DNA from: Actinoplanes siamensis
GTDB taxonomy: Bacteria; Actinomycetota; Actinomycetes; Mycobacteriales; Micromonosporaceae
Direction: 5' to 3'
NCBI RefSeq assembly: GCF_016862395.1
Contig: NZ_BOMW01000052.1
Span: forward strand, 1 to 64,000
DNA: 64,000 nucleotides
Position numbers and translations under genes: made by a program. The notes beneath the pieces were generated by a model, which was not told the DNA's origin, ran no database searches, and saw nothing but the letters and a program-made list of their open reading frames with translations. Below, in pieces: positions 23,619 through 32,500 of this stretch. How positions within the stretch are numbered: position 1 is the stretch's first letter; each line of letters starts with the position of its first letter.

Positions 23619-24746
23619 ATGAGCGAGCGCGAGAACGGTGCGTGGAGCCGTAACCGGCCGTTGTCCAGGGCCTGGGCGGCTCGCGCGATGAATCGTTTTC
23701 TCGGCGCCGCCGAGTCGGGGCACGACTCCGGCGAACCCCGTGCGGACGGCAGCGCGGTGGTCGACTGCGGCGTCTACGTGGCCGGCGAGCGGATCCCCGG
23801 CACGTTCACCCCGGACCAGGCGTTCGCCGAGGTTTGCCGGCGCGACGACGCGTTCGTCTGGCTCGGGCTGCACCAGCCGGACGAGTCCGAGATGACAGAC
23901 ATCGCGCGCACCTACGGCCTGCACGAGCTGGCCGTCGAGGACGCGGTCAAGGCCGAGCAGCGACCCAAGCTGGAGCAGTTCGGCGACGTGCACTTCCTGG
24001 TCCTGCGGACCGCGCGGTACGTGCCGCACCAGGAGCTGACCGAGAGCTCCCAGGTGGTGGAGACCGGCCAGATGATGATCTTCATCGGCGACCGGTTCGT
24101 CATCACCGTCCGGCACGGCGACGCCTCCGGGATGTCCCCGGTCCGGGCCGATCTGGAGAAGCAGCGGGCGAACCTGCTGCAGCAGGGACCGTGGGCGGTG
24201 GCCTACGCGGTGACCGACCGCGTCGTCGACCACTACCTCGTGGTCGCCGAGCAGGTCGAGGCGGACCTGGACCTGATCGAGGAGGGCGTCTTCTCCCGCG
24301 ACCGCAGCGCCCCGATCCAGCAGGTCTACCAGCTCAAGCGGGAGCTGGTGGAGTTCCGCCGGGCGGTGGTCCCGTTACAGCGGCCGCTGGCCGGGATCAT
24401 CGCCAGCCAGGGTGTGGTGCCCAAGGAGATCCGGCGCTACTTCCGGGACGTGCAGGACCACCTGACCCGTACGGTCGAGCAGGTCTCCTCCTACGACGAC
24501 CTGCTGAACTCCATCCTGCAGGCCCGCCTGGCCCAGGTCACCGTCGACCAGAACAACGACATGCGCAAGATCGCGGCCTGGGCCGGCATCGCCACCGCCT
24601 GGACCGCCGCGGCCGGCGTCTACGGGATGAACTTCGAGTACATGCCGGAGACGCACTGGCGGTACGGCTATCCCGGCCTGATGGCGCTGCTCGCGGTGGT
24701 CACCGTGGTGCTCTACCGGGCGTTCCGCCGCAACGGCTGGCTGTAG
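23619..24746 (+). CDS. corA: CorA family magnesium/cobalt transporter
   Basis: 375 residues from ATG 23619, with GGGGGAGG about 6 bp upstream. A large cytoplasmic alpha/beta domain is followed by a long helix (RDVQDHLTRTVEQVSSYDDLLNSIL). Two C-terminal membrane helices follow, with the selectivity motif GMN (YGMNFEYMPE) between them. It forms a homopentameric Mg2+ channel. The N-terminal ~45 residues are an unconserved charged extension. Confidence 0.95.
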   Translation: MSERENGAWSRNRPLSRAWAARAMNRFLGAAESGHDSGEPRADGSAVVDCGVYVAGERIPGTFTPDQAFAEVCRRDDAFVWLGLHQPDESEMTDIARTYGLHELAVEDAVKAEQRPKLEQFGDVHFLVLRTARYVPHQELTESSQVVETGQMMIFIGDRFVITVRHGDASGMSPVRADLEKQRANLLQQGPWAVAYAVTDRVVDHYLVVAEQVEADLDLIEEGVFSRDRSAPIQQVYQLKRELVEFRRAVVPLQRPLAGIIASQGVVPKEIRRYFRDVQDHLTRTVEQVSSYDDLLNSILQARLAQVTVDQNNDMRKIAAWAGIATAWTAAAGVYGMNFEYMPETHWRYGYPGLMALLAVVTVVLYRAFRRNGWL

Positions 24747-24780
24747 GCGAATGATCGACGTGCGCCGATAGGCTGGCGGC

Positions 24781-25776
24781 GTGCGGGACGTCCAGCTGCA
24801 GCGCCTCACCGCCGCCCTGATCGGGCACGACGCGGACCCGGGCCGTCCGCCGCTGCGCCGCGCCGGGGCCGCCGTGCTGACCGGTGCGCTGGTCGCCGCG
24901 CTGGTGGCGGGCGGCCTCGCGGCGTACCGGATGGTCACCGGCGGCGGTCTCGCCGACCCCACCGATCCGTCCGTGATCCTGCTCGACCGGCGATCCGGCG
25001 CGCGGTACGTCTTCCTGGAGACGGACCGGCGCCTGCACCCGGTGCTCAACTACACCTCCGGCCTGCTGCTGGCCGCCGGCGAGCAACCCGAGGTCAAACC
25101 GGTGTCACAGGCGAGGCTGGCGCGGGTGCCGTTGGGCGCGACGCTCGGCATCCCGGGCGCGCCGGACGCGCTGCCGCCCGCGGAGAACCTGATCCGGGAC
25201 GCCTGGACGGTCTGCACCGACCGCGCGGCGCGGACCTCGCTGCTGGTGGGCGCGGCGCCGCCCGGTGCGCCGGCCGGGGAACGCGCGCTGCTGGTCCACG
25301 ACCCGACGGGCCGCACCTTCCTGGTCGGCGGCGGGGCGCGGCGCCGGCTCCCGGCGGAACGGGCCGTCCAGTGGTTCGGCCGCTCCCCCGCGCTGGTCGC
25401 CGCGGCCTGGATCGACGCTGTTCCGGCCGGCCCGGATCTCTTCTCGCCGCCGGGTCCGCCGCCGGCCGGGCTCGCCGATTTCGCGGTACGGGCGTGCGTC
25501 ACCCGCCCGGCCGACGGCCCGGCGAGCGTACGGCTCGACCCGGCGCTCCCACCCGGCGTGACCCCGGTCCCCCGGGGCCGTGGCGCGGTGGTGACCGCGA
25601 CGAGCGGAGTGACCCACGTCGTCACCGACGACGGCCGGGCCTGTCCACTGTCGAGCCGCGACCTGCTGCCCCGGCTCGGCTACGCCGGCGTGGAACCGGT
25701 CACCGTGCCGGCCGAGCTGGTCGCGCTGCTGCCGGCCGGCCCGCTCCTCGATCGGGAGCTGGCCGGCCGGCGCTGA
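24781..25776 (+). CDS. EccB-like type VII secretion protein, short and orphan
   Basis: 331 residues from GTG 24781. EccB features are present: an N-terminal helix, PLRRAGAA, one membrane helix (~28-48), YVFLETDRRLHPVLNYTSGLLL, PLGIPGAPDALP, WTVCTDR, and near the end GRGAVVTATSG and VALLPAGPLLD. Normal EccB is about 450-500 residues, so ~130 residues of the periplasmic propeller arms are missing, as is the usual Q-x-x-x-Y start. No EccC, EccD, MycP or WXG100 genes are in the window. It may be a stand-alone derivative rather than a secretion subunit. Confidence 0.75.
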   Translation: MRDVQLQRLTAALIGHDADPGRPPLRRAGAAVLTGALVAALVAGGLAAYRMVTGGGLADPTDPSVILLDRRSGARYVFLETDRRLHPVLNYTSGLLLAAGEQPEVKPVSQARLARVPLGATLGIPGAPDALPPAENLIRDAWTVCTDRAARTSLLVGAAPPGAPAGERALLVHDPTGRTFLVGGGARRRLPAERAVQWFGRSPALVAAAWIDAVPAGPDLFSPPGPPPAGLADFAVRACVTRPADGPASVRLDPALPPGVTPVPRGRGAVVTATSGVTHVVTDDGRACPLSSRDLLPRLGYAGVEPVTVPAELVALLPAGPLLDRELAGRR

Positions 25777-25786
25777 GCGGCTGTCG

Positions 25787-26392
25787 TCACTTCGCCGGGT
25801 CGATCTTCCCGGCCTGCTCGGTGGAGGTGCCGTTGGACGTCGTGTAGACGGTCGGCTCCAGCGGCTCGAAGGCGGCGTCGTCCGCGGCGGCGACCGGGGA
25901 CGTGTCGGGCGCGGCGTCGTACTCCTCCCACTGCGCCTGATTGCGGCGCTTGGCGTACCAGGCGGCGCCGACCCCCACGGCGGTGCCCAGGAGCGCGTAC
26001 CCGGCGAGCTTGCCGCCCCGGCCGCGGCGCTGCTTGCGGCTCATCGCCTTCTCCGCCCGGCGCTGCAGCCTCTCGGCCTGCTTGCGCTGTTCCCTGAGCT
26101 CCTTCTTGGTGGTCTTCTTGCTGGTCTTGCCGGCCTTCCGCACATTGTCGGTGGCGGCGGCGACCAGCGGGGTCAGCGTGGCCAGCGCGCTGTCCCAGCT
26201 CTGCGTCGCCGCGCCCTTCGCCTTCTCGGCGGCCGGCTGGACACGCTCGACCGCGGCGTTGAACCGGGGCCCGACTGTCGCGCTGGTCTCCTGCGCGGCG
26301 ATCGAAGCGGCGCGCTTGAAGTGATCCATGCTCTGGCCGAGCTCGTTGCGCATCCGCGCGGTCCGGCGCTTACGGCGCATCGTTGCGAACAC
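25787..26392 (-). CDS. Hypothetical actinobacterial protein, DUF5324-like, one membrane helix
   Basis: 201 residues. A basic start (MFATMRRKRRTARMRN) is followed by an amphipathic helical region, then a Lys/Arg-rich coiled segment (KTSKKTTKKELREQRKQAERLQRRAEKA is split by the helix). Near residue 130 is a Gly/Ala-rich membrane helix (LAGYALLGTAVGVGAAWYA) and then an acidic C-tail. The layout resembles DUF5324 proteins of Streptomyces. No function is known. It is convergent with the EccB-like gene (10 bp apart). Confidence 0.6.
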   Translation of the reverse strand: MFATMRRKRRTARMRNELGQSMDHFKRAASIAAQETSATVGPRFNAAVERVQPAAEKAKGAATQSWDSALATLTPLVAAATDNVRKAGKTSKKTTKKELREQRKQAERLQRRAEKAMSRKQRRGRGGKLAGYALLGTAVGVGAAWYAKRRNQAQWEEYDAAPDTSPVAAADDAAFEPLEPTVYTTSNGTSTEQAGKIDPAK

Positions 26393-26523
26393 CAGTGCCC
26401 ACCTCCTGTGGTTTCTCCCAGCTCATGTTGCCTTCTCGGGTACCCCCGCGCGGCCGGATCAGACACATGGGGGAGGATCCGACTTGACGAGAATGTCTTC
26501 CATCACCGCAGAGGGGAGTACCC

Positions 26524-27048
26524 GTGGCCGAGACGATTTACGCCACCCTGCACACCAACCACGGTCCGATCCGGCTCCAGCTGTTCCCGGACCACGCCCC
26601 GGCGACCGTCCGGAACTTCGTGGAGCTGGCCGAGGGCACCAAGGCGTACACCGACCCGCGCACCGGCCAGCCGGGCAGCGGGCCGTACTACGACGGCACC
26701 ATCTCGCACCGGGTCATCGCCGGCTTCATGATCCAGCTGGGTGACCCGACCGGCACCGGCCGGGGCGGCCCGGGCTACCAGTTCGCCGACGAGTTCCACC
26801 CGGAGCTCGCCTTCGACCGGCCGTACCTGCTGGCCATGGCGAACGCCGGCCCCGGCACCAACGGGTCGCAGTTCTTCATCACGGTCGGCCCGACCCCGCA
26901 CCTGAACCGTCGGCACACCATCTTCGGCCAGGTCGCGGACGAGCAGTCGGCGAAGGTCGTGGACTCGATCGCGAACACCCCCACCGGCCCCGGCGACCGT
27001 CCCCGCGAGGACGTCGTCGTGGAGCGGGTGGAAATCGAGCGTTCCTGA
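26524..27048 (+). CDS. ppiA: Cyclophilin-type peptidyl-prolyl cis-trans isomerase
   Basis: 174 residues from GTG 26524, with GAGGGGAG 7-10 bp upstream. Cyclophilin core: YYDGTISHRVIAGFMIQLGDPTGTG (catalytic Arg and Phe), MANAGPGTNGSQFFIT and LNRRHTIFGQV. There is no signal peptide, so it is cytoplasmic. In actinobacteria this gene and the following rhomboid gene are conserved neighbours near the origin. Spacing to the next gene is 23 bp. Confidence 0.96.
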   Translation: MAETIYATLHTNHGPIRLQLFPDHAPATVRNFVELAEGTKAYTDPRTGQPGSGPYYDGTISHRVIAGFMIQLGDPTGTGRGGPGYQFADEFHPELAFDRPYLLAMANAGPGTNGSQFFITVGPTPHLNRRHTIFGQVADEQSAKVVDSIANTPTGPGDRPREDVVVERVEIERS

Positions 27049-27071
27049 GCGCTCACGGTACCTTTGGTGCC

Positions 27072-27983
27072 ATGAGTGAGGCCCCCTCCACCACGCCGGT
27101 GTGCTACCGCCATCCGGACACGGAGACCTTGCTCCGGTGCAGCCGGTGCGAGAGGCCGATCTGCCCCAAGTGCATGAACGACGCGGTCGTCGGCTACCAG
27201 TGCCCCGACTGCGTCAAGGACGGCCGCAGGAGCCAGCGGCGAGCGCGCAACGCCTTCGGCGGGAGCCTCACCGCTGGCCGTGCGGGATACGCCGTGCGCA
27301 CCATCATCGGGATCAACGTCCTGGTGATGGTGGCGTCGGTGATCCTCGGCGGGCCGCGCGCCATCGCCGGCGCCGGCGGTTTCCTCGGCCTGCTGGGTTC
27401 GGGCACCCCGGTGACCGACGCGGGCGAGGTGATCGGCTGGGCGGTGTATCCGGACGGCACCGTCCACGGTGTCGCCGACGGCGAGTGGTACCGGCTGGTC
27501 ACCGCGATGTTCCTGCACTACGGCGTGGTGCACCTGCTGCTCAACATGACCCTGCTGTTGCAGATCGGCAGCTATCTGGAGTCCCGGTTCGGGCCGGTGC
27601 GCTTCCTCACGCTGTACTTCCTGGCCGGTCTCGGCGGCAACGTCGCGTGCTACCTGCTGCAGGCGCCCAACCAGCCGTCGGCCGGCGCCTCCACGGCCAC
27701 CTTCGGCCTGATCATCGCGGTCATCATCGTCAACCGGCGGCTCATGCTGGACACCAGCTCGCTGATGCCGCTGCTGATCACCAACCTGATCTTCACCTTC
27801 GGGGTCCCGCAGATCTCCAAGGCCGGCCACCTCGGCGGTCTCGCGGTCGGCGCGGCCACCACGGTGATCCTGGCCTACGCCCGGCTGCCGCACCGGACGG
27901 TCAAGCAGGCGGTCGGCTGCACGCTGCTGCTGGCCGCGTTGATCGCCCTGTCGGTCTGGCGGACCGCCCAGATCCTCCCGTAA
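27072..27983 (+). CDS. Rhomboid family intramembrane serine protease with B-box-type zinc finger
   Basis: 303 residues. The N-terminus (~10-50) is a cysteine/histidine zinc finger (CYRHPDTETLLRCSRCERP, then CPKC and CPDC). It is followed by six to seven membrane helices. The catalytic dyad is Ser 207 in GASTATFG and His 253 in AGHLGGL; His 154 and Asn 158 form the oxyanion region (HLLLNMT). It cleaves membrane-protein helices. The substrate is unknown. Confidence 0.95.
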   Translation: MSEAPSTTPVCYRHPDTETLLRCSRCERPICPKCMNDAVVGYQCPDCVKDGRRSQRRARNAFGGSLTAGRAGYAVRTIIGINVLVMVASVILGGPRAIAGAGGFLGLLGSGTPVTDAGEVIGWAVYPDGTVHGVADGEWYRLVTAMFLHYGVVHLLLNMTLLLQIGSYLESRFGPVRFLTLYFLAGLGGNVACYLLQAPNQPSAGASTATFGLIIAVIIVNRRLMLDTSSLMPLLITNLIFTFGVPQISKAGHLGGLAVGAATTVILAYARLPHRTVKQAVGCTLLLAALIALSVWRTAQILP

Positions 27984-28127
27984 CGGCCGAACGCCGGCAG
28001 CTCGCATGTCGCCGAGCCCGCAGGGACCTGTGAACGCCGGCCCGGAGCTGGCGGCCGGCAACCAGGGGTGAGGCCAGGCTCCTGAGGGACATCCGGGGGC
28101 CAGCGGCTGGCAGTCGGGGGCTGGACT

Positions 28128-28529
28128 TCAGGTTCGGAGGTCGGCCAAGTGGGTGACGACGTCCTCCGGGAGAGCGCCGAGCTCGTGCGCGCCGAAGAGG
28201 TAGATGGCATCCCCGGCGTCGATCTCCAGCAGTTCGCTGCGCAGACCACGGCGCACGGTGCGGTCCACACGTACCCGCTCGATCTCCGACCAGCGCAGAT
28301 GCCGCCGCCGGGCGAAGCCGCTGACCACCGTGACGCCCTCGTGGTCCGCCGTCAGGCGGACCGGCACCAGCACGTCGCGCAGCGCCCACACCGCCAGCCC
28401 GCAGCCGACCAGCACGGCGAGCGCCCACCGAACCGGGTCCCGGCCGGCGAACGCCACCGCCAGCACCACCACGGCCACGGCGCCCATCAGCTTGGTCACC
28501 GGCAGGACCGGCTTGACTCGCCACTGCAT
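28128..28529 (-). CDS. PH-domain membrane protein
   Basis: 133 residues from ATG 28529. Two membrane helices (~12-30 and ~34-50) are followed by a bacterial PH (bPH2-like) domain with VRLTADHEGVTVVSGFARRRHLRWSEIERVRV. Small proteins of this type are common beside cyclophilin/rhomboid genes in actinobacteria; the role is unknown. Confidence 0.8.
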   Translation of the reverse strand: MQWRVKPVLPVTKLMGAVAVVVLAVAFAGRDPVRWALAVLVGCGLAVWALRDVLVPVRLTADHEGVTVVSGFARRRHLRWSEIERVRVDRTVRRGLRSELLEIDAGDAIYLFGAHELGALPEDVVTHLADLRT

Positions 28530-28617
28530 GGGGACACTATGGCAGCCCGGCCGCTGTAATTCCTTATTCAGCAGCTCAAGCCGCTGCCTCCGCAGTTCAC
28601 AGCCCGTTAAACATGTC

Positions 28618-29013
28618 ATGGACGTGATTTCGCGTACGTTCGTGGTCATCCCCAGCCGGCACCAGCCGATCGTGGAGCGTTGCGTCGACGCCGACGAGGA
28701 GCCTCTCCTGGTGGCCCGCTGCACGCGGCCGCAGGCGCCGCTCGCCGGTGACCACCTGTTCCTGCTGACCCGCCGCCGCCTCGTGGTGATCCGGGAGACG
28801 CCGCTGCTGCACCGGCTGAGCCTGCACCTGAACGCGAACCTGCGGCATCTGAGCAACGTCACCTGGCGGCCCGACCTGAGCCGCCCGGCTCTGGAGATGG
28901 CCGCCACCGCGGTGGACGGGGTACGCGAGCGGTTCCGGATGAGGTTCCCGGACACCGAGTCGGTGTGGCACTTCGAGTCGACGCTGCGCGAGGTGTTCCT
29001 GGGCGCCGCCTAG
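28618..29013 (+). CDS. Hypothetical protein, possible PH-like fold
   Basis: 131 residues from ATG 28618. Beta-rich pattern: VARCTRPQAPLAGDHLFLLTRRRLVVIRETPLLHRLSLHLNANLRHLSNVTW reads like strands of a PH/YokE-type domain (segments around residues 33-85). It ends with a helix (TLREVFLGAA). It is divergent from the PH-domain gene (89 bp), and its stop overlaps the decayed end of the transketolase remnant. I do not recognise the family. Confidence 0.6.
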   Translation: MDVISRTFVVIPSRHQPIVERCVDADEEPLLVARCTRPQAPLAGDHLFLLTRRRLVVIRETPLLHRLSLHLNANLRHLSNVTWRPDLSRPALEMAATAVDGVRERFRMRFPDTESVWHFESTLREVFLGAA

Positions 29014-29573
29014 GAGTTCGTTCAGCGAGCGGCGCAGGCCCTCCGCCTCCGGGCCGTGCGCCCGGGCATGATCCTCCCAGGTCCCGTAGCCGCGCACCTC
29101 CGCCCGCCCCACGCCCAGGTGCAACGCCCGGTGCGGGATGCCGCGCAGCGCCTCGCCGACGTTCCCGCGAGGTACGGCCCGGCCACGATCACCTCGGCCC
29201 CCGGTGAGCAGCCGCAGCCCCTCGACGTCCAGCGGCCGCGGCGTGTTGGTGTACCCCACCACGGTGACGTCCAGCCCCTCGGTCGCGGCGAGCATCGGCC
29301 CGACCGCCAGTAGCAGGGACCACCCCGCCGGAGCACCCGCAGCCTGCCGCCGTCCGGGCCAGCCCCGGCCGTGCCCGAGCGACCCGGTGCCGATCTCGAC
29401 GCCGGGATGAGCACCCGGTCCGGATGCGTGCCGAGCCGGCTGTTCCACCGGCCCAGCCGGTCGAGCCAGTCCTCGGGGATGAACCCCTGGTCGGCCAGCA
29501 CCGCGTAGTACGCCTTGGAGAGCGGGAACCTGTCCCGGTCCGGCTCGTCGGCGTCCACTCGAAGCACGTCCAC
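29014..29573 (-). pseudogene. Transketolase remnant (N- and C-subunit halves fused by deletion)
   Basis: Read in order on the minus strand, using all three frames, this matches split-type transketolase. First comes DRDRFPLSK...AYYAVLADQGFIPEDWLDRLG, then LGTHPDRVLIP and GVEIGTGSLGHG (thiamine-diphosphate site of the N-subunit). A jump follows to the C-subunit end: LLLAVGPMLAATEGLDVTVV-NTPRPLD, AEVIVAGPYLAGTS, ALRGIPHRALHLGVGRAEVRGYGTWEDHARAHG. At least three frameshifts and a loss of about 350 codons are present. It is divergent from soxR and shares the SoxR-operator region. Confidence 0.8.
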
Positions 29574-29652
29574 AGTGGAATACGCCTCGGCGCGTGGTTC
29601 TCGTCACCGGTGAGGCGACGCCGCGCGGTGGTCATGTCGGATAGGCTGCAAC

Positions 29653-29668
29653 TTGAAGTGCACTTCAA
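29653..29668. promoter_or_regulatory. Predicted SoxR operator
   Basis: TTGAAGTGCACTTCAA is a perfect 16-bp palindrome, 21 bp before the soxR start, between soxR and the divergent transketolase remnant. Symmetry and position fit a MerR-family site with a lengthened spacer. The sequence is related to, but not identical with, the known sox box (CCTCAAGTTAACTTGAGG). Confidence 0.65.
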
Positions 29669-29689
29669 CTCAAGCCCGCGGGAGGCCTG

Positions 29690-30139
29690 GTGGAGACGCT
29701 GACGATCGGCGAGATGGCCGCTCGCAGCGGGGTGGCGCCGTCGGCGCTGCGCTATTACGAGCGGGAGGGCCTGCTGCACGCCGCCCGGACCGGGGGAAAC
29801 CAGCGGCGATACGAACGAGCCGACCTGCGCCGGATCGCGTTCATCAAAATCGCCCAGCAGGTCGGCGTGTCGCTCGACGAGATCCGGGAGGCGCTCGCCG
29901 AGCTCCCGGAGAACCGGACACCCACCAAGGCCGACTGGTCCCGGCTGTCCAGCCGCTGGCGGCACCGGCTGGACGAGCGGATCGCCATGATGGAGCGGCT
30001 GCGCGACCAGCTGACCGGCTGCATCGGGTGCGGCTGCCTGTCGCTGCAGCGCTGCCACCTGATCAACCCGCGGGACCGGCTCGCCGCCCGCGGAACCGGG
30101 CCGCAGATGATCCTGAACCCGCCCTCCGACAAGCCTTAG
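29690..30139 (+). CDS. soxR: SoxR, redox-sensing MerR-family regulator
   Basis: 149 residues from GTG 29690. The MerR HTH (TIGEMAARSGVAPSALRYYEREGL) is followed by a dimerisation helix and the [2Fe-2S] cluster motif C-x2-C-x-C-x5-C (Cys 111, 114, 116, 122; CIGCGCLSLQRC). Oxidation of the cluster by redox-cycling compounds activates target promoters. In actinomycetes SoxR typically controls oxidoreductase or exporter genes rather than soxS. The only gene sharing its operator region here is decayed, so present targets lie elsewhere or it is autoregulated. Confidence 0.93.
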   Translation: METLTIGEMAARSGVAPSALRYYEREGLLHAARTGGNQRRYERADLRRIAFIKIAQQVGVSLDEIREALAELPENRTPTKADWSRLSSRWRHRLDERIAMMERLRDQLTGCIGCGCLSLQRCHLINPRDRLAARGTGPQMILNPPSDKP

Positions 30140-30258
30140 GCGACGGGTCCGGCCCCGGCGCGGACGTCGATGCCGACCAGCTTGGTGGTTGCGGCGGCCA
30201 TCTGCGCCGATCATCCGGATTCCCGGCTGTCCATATGTTTCTTGCCGGGCGGCCGGCG

Positions 30259-30267
30259 TTGTCCACA
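30259..30267 (+). promoter_or_regulatory. DnaA-box match upstream of the LytS-type kinase
   Basis: TTGTCCACA, the preferred actinobacterial DnaA box, 53 bp before the kinase start. It is a single site and could be coincidental. Confidence 0.35.
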
Positions 30268-30319
30268 GGACGGCGATGTGGCATGGCGCCACGGGCCCGG
30301 ACCCGTCAGGATCTGTGCC

Positions 30320-31612
30320 GTGGCCGGGCAGATCGGAAGTGTGCTCGCGGTCGTCGCCGTGCTGGCGGCGCTCGCCGCCGCCGTCGTGGCCGTGCTGCGG
30401 CTGCGGGCCCGGCGCGGCATCGCGACGACCATGCAGCGGGCCACCTGGGAGGTGCTGCACACCGCCTCGCTGGCCGCCGAGCCGCTGCGGGCCGGGCTCA
30501 CCCCGGGCACCGCGGCCAAGGCCGCGAGACATCTGCGCACGCTGGTGGGCGCGGTGGGCCTGAGCGTCACCGACGGCGACACCTGCTTGGCGTACGACGG
30601 TCGCGGCGCCCACCACACCGAGCAGTTGACGGCTGCCGCGCAACGCGCGCTCAGCGCCGGCCGATCGATCGTCCTGACCGCCTCCGACCTGCCGTGCGAC
30701 CGGGTCGACTGCGTGGTCCGCGGCGCGGTGGTGGCGCCGCTGCCCGGCCCGATCGGCGCTCCCACCGGCTCGGCGGCGGGCCGCCCCGGTGCGGCCGGCT
30801 CCCCGGCGGCGCGGACGGGTAACGGCGGCTCCTGCGCGGGCCGGCCGGGCCCGGACGGTCCGGTGGCCGCCCTGGTCGCGGTCGCGGACAGCCCACCGGC
30901 GCCGGGTCTGGTGCAGGCCACGCTGGAGGCCGCCCGGTGGGCCGGGTCGCAGGTCGCGCTGGCCGAGCTCGACTCGTCCCGGGAGCGGCTGGCCCGGGCC
31001 GAGGTGCGCGCGTTGCGGGCGCAGATCAGCCCGCACTTCATCTACAACGCGCTGACCGCGATCGCCTCGTTCGTGCGTACCGACCCGGAGCGGGCGCGCG
31101 AGCTGATCCTGGAGTTCGCCGAGTTCACCAGGTACTCGTTCCGGGCGCACGGCGAGTTCACCACGCTCGCCGAGGAACTGCGCTCGATCGATCGCTACCT
31201 GACCATCGAGCGGGCCAGGTTCGGCGACCGGCTACAGGTCAGACTGCAGATCGCGCCCGAGGTGCTGCCGGTCGGCCTGCCGTTCCTGTGCCTGCAGCCG
31301 CTGGTGGAGAACGCGGTCCGGCACGGCCTGTCGCGCAAGCCGGGCGTCGGTATGGTGAGCATCGAAGCACGTGACGCCGGCGCCGAGTGCCACATCTCGG
31401 TGGAGGACGACGGCGTCGGCATCGACCCGGAGGTCTTCGGCCGCGACGGCGCCGAGTCCGAGGACGGCCAGCACGTCGGCCTGGTCAATGTGGACGAGCG
31501 CCTGCGTTCGGTCTTCGGCGACCACCACGGCCTGGTCGTGGAGACGGCGCCCGGCGCCGGAACGAAGGTGAGCATGCGAGTCCCGAAATTCCATCCCCAG
31601 GTGCGGGCATGA
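30320..31612 (+). CDS. LytS-type sensor histidine kinase
   Basis: 430 residues from GTG 30320. One membrane helix (~5-27), a GAF-like region interrupted by a Gly/Pro/Ala-rich insert (~142-180), then a His_kinase (PF06580) domain. The phospho-acceptor is His 239 (ISPHFIYNAL), followed by QPLVENAVRHGLSR (N-box) and DDGVGID (G1 box). It lacks the multi-span 5TM-LytS sensor. It is followed after 79 bp by a LytTR regulator, and the wider neighbourhood has two acetate-type symporters. In actinobacteria this pair often adjoins carboxylate transporters, so it may control their uptake genes. Confidence 0.9.
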   Translation: MAGQIGSVLAVVAVLAALAAAVVAVLRLRARRGIATTMQRATWEVLHTASLAAEPLRAGLTPGTAAKAARHLRTLVGAVGLSVTDGDTCLAYDGRGAHHTEQLTAAAQRALSAGRSIVLTASDLPCDRVDCVVRGAVVAPLPGPIGAPTGSAAGRPGAAGSPAARTGNGGSCAGRPGPDGPVAALVAVADSPPAPGLVQATLEAARWAGSQVALAELDSSRERLARAEVRALRAQISPHFIYNALTAIASFVRTDPERARELILEFAEFTRYSFRAHGEFTTLAEELRSIDRYLTIERARFGDRLQVRLQIAPEVLPVGLPFLCLQPLVENAVRHGLSRKPGVGMVSIEARDAGAECHISVEDDGVGIDPEVFGRDGAESEDGQHVGLVNVDERLRSVFGDHHGLVVETAPGAGTKVSMRVPKFHPQVRA

Positions 31613-31691
31613 CGCCCACTCTCCCGGCCTGGCCGCGCATCGGCGATCCTGGCCGGGCCCGCTGCGCCGGTCCGATCGCGGGGAGGTGCGC

Positions 31692-32429
31692 ATGAGCCTC
31701 GTCGTGCTCGCTGTGGACGACGAGCCGCCCGCGCTCGACGAGTTGGCCTACCTGCTGAACGCGGACGGGCGGGTGACGCACGTGCACCGGGCCGGCGACG
31801 CGACAGAGGCGTTGCGGGTGCTGCGCGACACCGAGGTGGACGCGGTCTTCCTGGACATCCGGATGCCGGGGCTGGACGGCATGGAGCTGGCGCGGATACT
31901 GCGCCGGTTCGCCCATCCGCCGGCGATCGTGTTCGTCACCGCCTACGACGACGGCGCGGTGGACGCGTTCGACCTGGGTGTCACCGACTACGTGCGGAAA
32001 CCGGTACGGGCCGAGCGCCTCGGCGAGTCGTTGCGCCGGGTGGCCGGGTCGCGGTCCGCCCCCGCGCCGGCGATGACCCCCGACGAGCAGGCCATTCCGG
32101 TCGAGCTGGCCGGCACCACCAGGATGCTGCCGCGGTCCTCGGTCCGGTGGGTGGAGGCACAGGGGGACTATGCCCGGCTGCACACCGCGGATGCCTCCCA
32201 CCTGGTGCGGGTGTCGCTGGCGACGCTTGCCGAGCGCTGGGCGAACGCCGGTTTTGTCCGGATCCACCGTTCCTACCTGGTTCAGCTGCGCCTGGTGACC
32301 GAGCTGCGGCTGACCGGTTCGGGTTATGTGGTAGCCGTCGACGGCGTGGAGCTTCCGGTCAGCCGCCGGCACACCCGGGAGCTGAAAGATCGTCTGATTC
32401 GCGCCGCCAAGCACGATTGGAACCGCTAA
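31692..32429 (+). CDS. LytTR-family response regulator
   Basis: 245 residues. The receiver domain has acidic pocket DDE (9-11), phospho-acceptor Asp 55 (VFLDIRMPG) and Lys in VRKPVRA. The C-terminal LytTR DNA-binding domain (~140-245) has RWVEAQGDYARLHTA, FVRIHRSYLVQL and LPVSRRHTRELK. It is the partner of the preceding kinase. LytTR proteins bind paired 9-bp repeats upstream of targets; I did not find a convincing pair by eye. Its stop codon lies within the first DnaA-box-like nonamer. Confidence 0.92.
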   Translation: MSLVVLAVDDEPPALDELAYLLNADGRVTHVHRAGDATEALRVLRDTEVDAVFLDIRMPGLDGMELARILRRFAHPPAIVFVTAYDDGAVDAFDLGVTDYVRKPVRAERLGESLRRVAGSRSAPAPAMTPDEQAIPVELAGTTRMLPRSSVRWVEAQGDYARLHTADASHLVRVSLATLAERWANAGFVRIHRSYLVQLRLVTELRLTGSGYVVAVDGVELPVSRRHTRELKDRLIRAAKHDWNR

Positions 32430-32500
32430 TCCACACGGCTATCCACAGCCTCACAGGCTTTCCCACAGAGTTATCCACAGGCTGGTGGGGGCTGACCACA
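32427..32500 (+). promoter_or_regulatory. Cluster of DnaA-box-like nonamers
   Basis: Four nonamers in the same direction: TAATCCACA (32427), CTATCCACA (32439), TTTCCCACA (32459) and the perfect TTATCCACA (32471), spaced 12, 20 and 12 bp. A weaker CTGACCACA is at 32492. This opens a 759-bp gene-free stretch between two regulatory gene pairs. No AT-rich unwinding element or dnaA/dnaN is seen. Confidence 0.6.
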
